In this document: piece by piece, positions 57,901 through 64,000 of the stretch
Layout of the letters: every line of letters starts with the position of its first letter
Numbering within the stretch: the stretch's first letter is position 1
Assembly: GCA_963402885.1 (NCBI GenBank)
Contig: OY727098.1
Coordinates: 16,416,717 to 16,480,716 of the forward strand
Direction of reading: 5' to 3'
Origin: Antedon bifida
Taxonomy: Eukaryota > Echinodermata > Crinoidea > Comatulida > Antedonidae
Length of the DNA stretch: 64,000 nucleotides
Notes under the pieces: model-generated
Seen by the model: the letters and a program-made list of their open reading frames with translations, nothing else
Told to the model about the DNA's origin: nothing
Database searches by the model: none
Position numbers and translations under genes: made by a program

Positions 57901-59969
57901 TGATACCGCGATTGAACATGGATTTATTAGTAAAACACGCGCTGTTTAAAAATAAACGTTCGTATTATGCTTAAATACCTATTTTGAAATGAAATACGAG
58001 GAAACTCGTTTAAAGAGCGCACACTTCCTATGAATAAAAATAGAAAACAGTAAATCAACACATTTCTATGAACTAGTCAAATAGCTTTGCATCTGAATAG
58101 TTGAGTAACATAATATGGTGCTGGTAGATACAACTACTCTTGACTCAGTCTTACATTTATTTCTCTCACACAGAATATTTATTATGACAATTGTGTGTCG
58201 TGCTTGTTAAAACGACCTCGTCTAAGCAAGTGCATACACAATCGTCTTTAGGCTGAATCTGGTGTATGCATTGCCATTCTAGAATAACATTCGTCTTTGA
58301 TTCTAGAATGGCTGGCATGGCGTCTATAGTATCATTTTGAGATAGGCGGATATAATACAAACGCTTTTGTGGAGATATGTACACTACCTGTCTCAATTGT
58401 GCTGCGAAACAAACAAACAATAAAAACAATTGATATAAGATTATTACAGAACTATACGATATTGTTCCGTATTTTTCTTTTAGCACGACAACATGAGAGG
58501 ATTTTCGATCGCAATTTTCAATTTCGCTGACACACACGCGCACAAACTATACTATCGTACATGTATACATTGTGTGCATTGGCATTGTCTTTTCAAAGTT
58601 TACGTTTGAGAATATGTTAATTTGATTAATTTAACAACAATTAATGTTATTGACAGATAACACACCACTTGGGACGACTGATGTTAACGTTGGCGTACTT
58701 ACCTTCAACTGATCGCTTGTCTGTTGTTATAATTAAAGCTAATGGATTACAGGGCATGGAAAAGGAGACCAAAGAGCTACAGTCAATGGGTAAGTTAGAC
58801 ATTTTATTATAATACTAATAATAATAGTTCATTCTTATATAGCGCATATGAGCCAGTTCTCAATGCGCTGAACATTATTACCCCAGTAATTTTTTTGGAT
58901 CAAACACGTATGGAAACATACTCCCATAATGCAGCTAGTAATCAGCGCAAAGTTGTGTCTTGATCTAACCGGGTACCCATTTATACACCTGGGTGTATAT
59001 AACTATATAAATAGTTATATGCCGTCCTGTTATCTCAATATATATCAAGTAACGATATCAAGTTAAATTCATTCTTACTTTACGAAAACGATGGCCTGTT
59101 ACAATGTATAACATTCACCGATCCGCAATGGGAACGAAATGAGTCCCAACTTACGTATCTAATACCGTTATGCATTACGTCATTCTATAATGTAATCACG
59201 CATAACGAAGAAAGTGTCATCACAACATATTACCGGTATGATATTTAACGTTAAGGCCTATAAATGAAAAGAAGGTCAGTTAGTTAATAAAATATTGTTT
59301 GGTTAACGGGTCCAAACGATATAAACAATACACTGAATATTTCATTCTTTCACTTTTTACTGACGTAAAGCTTAATCAAAAATAAAATGACACAGTTTGT
59401 ACAAAAACACTGCTAAATTTAACGGCCCTTTATAGGAGAGTTATACCTCCTTCGTGTAAATCATTTTTTTTTTTTATACTATGTCGAATATAGGCCTGAT
59501 GCCAGTGTTAAATCGAGTAAATAAATAATGTTTAAATGACGTCACGATCAAACTGTACCACTAATGAACTCTAATATTTATACGTCCACGTATGTGTGCT
59601 TCGTTTTTATAGCTTCTATACACAAAAGAATTGCCACTTAATGAGAGCATATTTTTTATTTCAGAAACGTATGTAAAGGTATCTTTAATGGTGGGTGAGG
59701 ACAAGGTAAAATCACGTCATACTAACGTGTCGACTGGCTCGAGCCCTATATTCACAGAATCATTGACGTTTGTCGTACCAAATGAATATATTAGTGACGC
59801 TTGTCTTGTAATACAAGTTTTGCAGAAAGGACATTTTAAGAGGGATGATACAATTGGACGACTAATTCTAGGCCCGTACATGTACACAGATGGTCGCAAT
59901 CTAAGTCACTGGGGTAAAATGGTCACTCATCGCGAAGCCACCAAAAAATGGCATGATTTATATTTATGA
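54910..59969 (+). CDS. Synaptotagmin-like protein with two C2 domains, predicted calcium-independent
   Basis: Vesicle/membrane trafficking adaptor. Exons: 54910-55093, 56274-56547, 57126-57465, 58657-58789 and 59665-59969, giving 411 residues with phases agreeing. The N-terminus MGQCCCC offers acylation sites in place of a transmembrane segment. A Ser-rich linker leads to C2A (about 139-262) and C2B (about 271-400), ending in the family's HW..M..H......WH pattern. Most calcium-binding Asp positions are changed: in C2A, AYDTIV replaces SDPYV and loop 3 reads CDAVRRHKYN; in C2B, METYV replaces SDPYV and loop 3 reads LQKGHFKRDD. By eye it is nearest to Syt12, while the cysteine cluster recalls Syt17/B-K. 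The subfamily is therefore left open. AATAAA at 60067-60072. A GTG-initiated extension upstream of 54910 was not used. Confidence 0.85.
55117..55240. mobile_element. Short foldback element, TTGACCAATCA family, in Syt-like intron 1
   Basis: TTCCCACTTAGACGAAGCGC..TTTGACCAATCACG faces GTGATTGATCAACTCATTGC..GCCCAAAAGTGGG. Related sequence lies at 47166-47275, and a fragment (TTCCCACTAGGACGC) at 56683-56760. Confidence 0.6.
55270..56273 (+). other. Syt-like intron 1, right part
   Basis: Contains CGCGGAGCGGACGGGCGG (about 55302), which recurs near 61162 with a TTTATACAAAACGCGGAGCG context, a dispersed repeat. Otherwise A+T-rich; no exon recognised. Confidence 0.5.
56548..57125 (+). other. Syt-like intron 2
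   Basis: Bounded by GTAAGT and CTAAAAG. It contains a fragment of the TTGACCAATCA foldback family at 56683-56760 and nothing else recognised. Confidence 0.55.
57466..58656 (+). other. Syt-like intron 3
   Basis: Bounded by GTATGA and TGACAG, between the C2A and C2B exons. A 125-codon frame on the - strand (58166-58543) shows no domain and is treated as chance. Confidence 0.55.
58812..59005 (-). mobile_element. Retroelement 3' end (SINE/LINE) in Syt-like intron 4
   Basis: Read on the - strand it ends TGCGCTATATAAGAATGAAC then (TTA)n. On the + strand GCGCTGAACATTATTACCCC and GGGTACCCATTTATACACCT are words common in invertebrate retroelement tails. The truncated body has no frame. Confidence 0.6.
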
Positions 59970-61348
59970 ATCGTAATTTTTAAATCGTTGTAAAAGCTTT
60001 TGATACTGTGATGTGAGTACGTGCCTGTTTTTCTTGTTGCATAATGCAGTTAGTAGAACTATCATTAATAAATCTACCCAGTGTGTGGACGTATACAGAA
60101 ATTGTAAGAAGCTTTTATGATTGGGACACATCCATCGTGTTGGGCTATCAGACAACAATTGTTTACACTCTGGTACAAAACGATTGGAAAATCCACACAT
60201 TATCTTTGAAAAAAAAAGGATAAATGTAATATGATATTTCATTTCACGATTGGGAAAGATGAATATGGTCTTTTTTCTTACTCAATGGATTTTATAATTA
60301 CTTACTATTGCCTTGTGTTTTGGTTGACATATTGAAGATAATATTTCCAATTAAAATGTTAATTTTTAAGATTTACCGTACAATAAGACAAGAATTGCAT
60401 TTTAAATGAATACATGTATGCATTCTGGTAAATCACGGTGGTAATTCATGTTGTATGTTGTTGTTGTTGTTATACGACTGCACTGAAGATATGGACCATT
60501 AGTTAAATTTGGTGAATTGATTTGAATGATCCAAAGCAATTCGTGTTACTACCTATGTTTAAACAAAGACAATGGTCGTTTTAAAAATCATTTTTGCTCA
60601 ATAAAATCATCGACAGATTTAAGTTAGATTGCAATCGTTCTAATGTTAAGCTCAATTCATTATCAGAAATCCATGAAACGTTCACAATGTTACCCATCTC
60701 TCTCATAACCGAAAGAGATGGGTTAATGAGGAATTCAGATATAAATCGATATAGTTGACATTTATGGAGAGATAATGACCGTAGAAATACTATAGGTGAA
60801 CTACATCTTTAAAAAAATACAACATTAGTCAGGGCTAAGATAATATTTGTCAATGTTATTATTGTTATTCCGAGGTAATTTATGCGAAGTTTGTTAATCT
60901 CTTATTGAAAAATGTGTATAAAGACAGTATATTAATTATACAAACTGGAGACGTTGTGTTTGTTCATTTTGACCGTTGAATGACTTAATGAACGTCATGA
61001 ACTACACTTTCTTCATTTTTTCTTCTAGCATTCTACATTCAAGTTCTCTACATAATAAGTCTACAATTTAACTCGGAGTGGAGTGACAATTAAAAAGGTC
61101 ATGTAATATATTTGTATGATGAGCACATAGAATCTATGCTATTTCTATGACCATTTATACAAAACGCGGAGCGGACGGTTTCAGGATAGATAGATAGATT
61201 CTATTTGGGACAAGCTACGCGGTTCTCCCGCTTACCGTTACCTCTCGTCTGTGTAAATTGGCCTACACCATCGGTTCTATAAACGGAAAGGTGGGGATGG
61301 GGTACAAAATATTACTACTTCACGTTGTAGACTGTGACACTGAATAAC
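59970..61348. other. Gene-free interval after the Syt-like gene
   Basis: Starts with the Syt-like 3' untranslated region (AATAAA at 60067). A foldback CCCATCTCTCTC / GAGAGATGGG-like pair lies near 60690-60722, and a repeat with GCGGAGCGGACGG near 61160-61260. No exon recognised. Confidence 0.5.
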
Positions 61349-61791
61349 CGTAAATCTTCTAATTGTAACCCTGGGTTATTATTCGTTGATTGTTTTTTAG
61401 GGTTGGTTACTATTAGAAGGGGGGTTACTATTACTAATCTTAAATTAGGCACCTGAATATAGTAACCCACCCCAACATTTTCCGGTCAGCAACTCATAAC
61501 AAAATAATAAAACAGTAGGAATAAACACTTTTGTTTGAAATCTATTTAATAAACTCAAAAACACCCAATCCTCCCCCACTCCCGAGATCAACATCCATTA
61601 CCTCCTTATTTTCAAAATACGGCTGCATCATAAACGACCAGTCTTCATAATGTCATTTTGTCAATAGTTTATTTTGTGACTCTAATAGTAACCCCCATGG
61701 TGGTTATACTATTAGAGTAATGGTTATTATTATAGATTTACTTATAAGGTGGGTTACTATTAGAGTGTTGGTTACTATTAGAAGATTTACG
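61349..61791. mobile_element. MITE with GGTTACTATTAGA subterminal repeats
   Basis: Termini CGTAAATCTTCTAATTGTAA and the inverted TTACTATTAGAAGATTTACG. Several copies of GGTTACTATTAGA in direct and inverted orientation lie inside each end (for example 61402, 61425, 61751 and 61770). The 443 bp element is noncoding. Confidence 0.7.
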
Positions 61792-61929
61792 CTATCAGGT
61801 TTCTGTGGGAAGACACGATACTTAATGTTGTTTACTGTCGCTCATGATACCCTGCAGTGTCGAGTGCGATCAATGTACATCACAATGATAATGGAATATA
61901 GCAGTAGTAAACAGTTCAAGTAAACAGTA

Positions 61930-62573
61930 CAACCGATCCAGACATTTTAAACTTTGCTTTAGTGTACCACAAACTTGACTTCACTTTATTTGCCGCGGAG
62001 CCTTTAAACAAAAAAAGAAAAAACACACGCACATTTCTGATGATTTACATTCCAAGAACACATTATTTTGTCAATTAAAAATTCGTTTTTTGAATATTTT
62101 ATGTATACCATCCATAAATGCAATTAATGTGTTTTTATCAACGCACGTACGGGAGAATTATCCAATGAGTTTGTAAAAGTACTCAGGTTAATGCAAATTG
62201 ACAGCCTTTTTTAATTATACTTATAATTACTATATTAAATCGTCAAAGTGTAATACGCGTATTCGTTTAGTTGCTGATACTGGATCAATTTTCATAATTG
62301 CTCATTATGAACTCTCCGTATTTACACTATCGATATACCGGTACGTAATTAACTATTCGTACTGTCAAAATATTGGTTTGTAGGCCTACTATTATACACT
62401 TATTTATCCTATCAATATAACGACCAGTTAAATGGAGAAAATATTGTATAAGTTGAAAACATAAAGCATTCTATTTAACGAGGCAACGCCGAGGCAGCGT
62501 TTTAACGAATGACAAGTTATAAAAATTGAAGACAATAGCCATTAACTTTTGTAAAATGACTTGGTATAGGCCT
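61930..62573. other. Gene-free interval
   Basis: No exon or element recognised. The 61-codon frame at 62198-62383 is featureless. Confidence 0.5.
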
Positions 62574-62672
62574 AAAGCTCTGTCTACATCAAACTTTATG
62601 TGACACAAAATGTGATGTGGATATATATGGACATGATGACGTCATATCACTACCTTATTTAAGCATATCATA
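62574..62672. mobile_element. MITE, AAGCTCTGTC family, copy 9 (right end lost)
   Basis: AAAGCTCTGTCTACATCAAAC, TGATGTGGATATATATGGAC, then a complete TGACGTCA and ATATCACTACC. The sequence then departs from the consensus, so the right terminus is missing. Confidence 0.7.
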
Positions 62673-63041
62673 ATTGATAAAGAAAAGAGTGATATAAAGT
62701 GAAGAATATGAGGGTACGGTATTTAGGGGGAAAGATGCGGTATGTCATGAAGGCTTGCGGCTAATTGTTACTATTATTGTTATGATTCGTATTACAAAGT
62801 TGGTAATGAAAATATTACTAATAATAACCTTACTGCTCTGGGGCTTTGAGTCAATTGGATATCAAGGTTCCGATGAAAATAGATCACGTAGTGCGGCTAA
62901 TGACACTAAGCTTCTTCATTGAAAAAAGTATTTCCATGATATCCCACATAAAAAACAAGTGGACAACGGAAATTCTTTATTCTTACAATCAACAGGTACA
63001 AGGCACCAACTACAGACAGGTTGACAATTAAATAAATTACC

Positions 63042-63482
63042 TCCGCCAAGGAGGTATATGTAGTCGATCGCGTGTGTCTGTTTGTTTGTTAGTAGCAGGA
63101 TTACTCAAAAAGTAATTACAAGTTCTTTACCAAAATGAAAATACAGATAGATATGTGGTCAAGGACAATTCCATTAAATTTTGGGACCACGGTCCCAATT
63201 CTTTAAAACATAATTTGATTTAAATTACAGGTTTTTTTTATACGATTAAATTAAAATTCACCCGTTTGTTGTTGGTGTTGCTGTTCTGTATTGATACTAT
63301 TGTTAGTTGAAAGGCTGGTTACATAACCATTACACAAAATTCGCATACACATGCTTGTAGTGAAATTAGCCTAAATCACACACAGCATTAAGACACACAA
63401 ATATATATTCCCGCCCCGGAGAAATCTTATGTAGGAGAATATTACAGTAGGCGGAGGTATGCACTCTCGGAGTGGCTTTCTT
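63042..63482. mobile_element. Widespread non-autonomous element starting CCTCCGCCAAGGAGGT
   Basis: The left end CCTCCGCCAAGGAGGTATAT is followed by CTGTTTGTTTGTTAGTAGCA and GGATTACTCAAAAAGTAAT. The right end is GGCGGAGGTATGCACTCTCG then GAGTGGCTTTCT. I recognise this pair of ends from many aquatic animal genomes (memory, not a search). Noncoding; a shortened copy. Confidence 0.7.
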
Positions 63483-64000
63483 GTTATACATTAGATCTAT
63501 TGAACAAACATGCGCTTTTACTTGATGTGCCCCTTTCAAGCTAAAAACATGCAGAGGTAATAATAAATAGGACTACCAACTAACAGGATAGTAATAGTAA
63601 CCTAACCTTACATGATACAGGCACAACATGTGATATACATGAGATGTTGTATTCCTATGATACTTTGGAAATATATATAGTATTTGAAGAAACAGCACTG
63701 GGATCAGGTGCAACTAGCCTACTAGTTCGAGTCATGATGTTTTCCACATTTGTGGAAAAACGAACCCCTGTGAAAATGTCTCGATCATGTCAAATACTAT
63801 ACGATGCACGAAATGTACAATTTAATGTAATGTGTGTAACGGTTCATCATTTTCTCAGAAACAGCAATGAAACTGTTAAGTCTCACTGCTGATTCTGATT
63901 ACAATCTCTAACATAGCAGCACTAACGAACGACAGTATCAATAATAAACATTCCAGAGGCAAATTGTTTGGATGACGTTAATGTATTATCTTTGTCAATA
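63483..64000. other. Window end, repeat fragment, no gene recognised
   Basis: 63597-63700 shares AACCTAACCTTACATGATACAGG and AACAGCACTGG words with 53890-54020. The 82-codon frame at 63644-63892 overlaps this repeat and is not considered a gene. Confidence 0.45.

Noticed and set aside
58166-58543. 125-codon frame on the - strand
   Set aside because: Lies inside an intron of the synaptotagmin-like gene and has no domain, signal or splice context; likely chance.

Overview
The window is A+T-rich animal nuclear DNA: intron-containing genes with GT..AG junctions, TATA and initiator elements, AATAAA signals, and a heavy load of inverted-repeat transposable elements. Abundant TAGGCC/AGGCCTA words, many short foldback elements and the gene content suggest a marine invertebrate deuterostome, most likely an echinoderm. 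That is an inference; no species is claimed. All exon boundaries were read by eye from splice signals, reading phase and family similarity.

Layout. (1) 59-3493, + strand: the last three coding exons of choline O-acetyltransferase, whose final intron holds a tandem repeat split by a TTAA-flanked inverted-repeat element. (2) 3494-9115: no gene; several copies of one MITE family. (3) 9272-14678, +: a seven-exon furin-activatable matrix metalloproteinase with hemopexin domain and a GPI-type C-terminus. (4) 15956-17806, +: an intronless secreted protein with four C-type lectin domains. (5) 18.5-20.6 kb: diverged repeats interrupted by a 1.4 kb element with very long, internally repetitive terminal inverted repeats. 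(6) 21681-24892, - strand: a SAMD8-type sphingomyelin-synthase-related protein in four coding exons. (7) 25.3-25.8 kb: a CTAG-dense block and a perfect 79 bp palindrome between two divergent genes. (8) 26489-31454, +: a group XII-like phospholipase A2 with an acidic tail ending in KDEL; its introns carry two more transposable elements.

(9) 31.5-54 kb: a gene-poor stretch with a 26-unit 46 bp minisatellite, SINE and LINE fragments and several MITEs. (10) 54165-54236: a well-folded tRNA-like gene, followed by a perfect 295 bp palindrome. (11) 54910-59969, +: a five-exon synaptotagmin-like gene with an N-terminal cysteine cluster and degenerate calcium-binding loops. (12) 60-64 kb: no gene recognised; more inverted-repeat elements.

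There is no operon logic here. The only plausible functional neighbourhood is the head-to-head pair of ER/Golgi lipid-enzyme genes (SAMD8-like and PLA2G12-like), about 1.6 kb apart between start codons. The most unusual items are the KDEL-tailed PLA2, two element insertions that can be checked against uninterrupted paralogous repeat copies, transposable elements sitting next to splice sites, and the two perfect palindromes.
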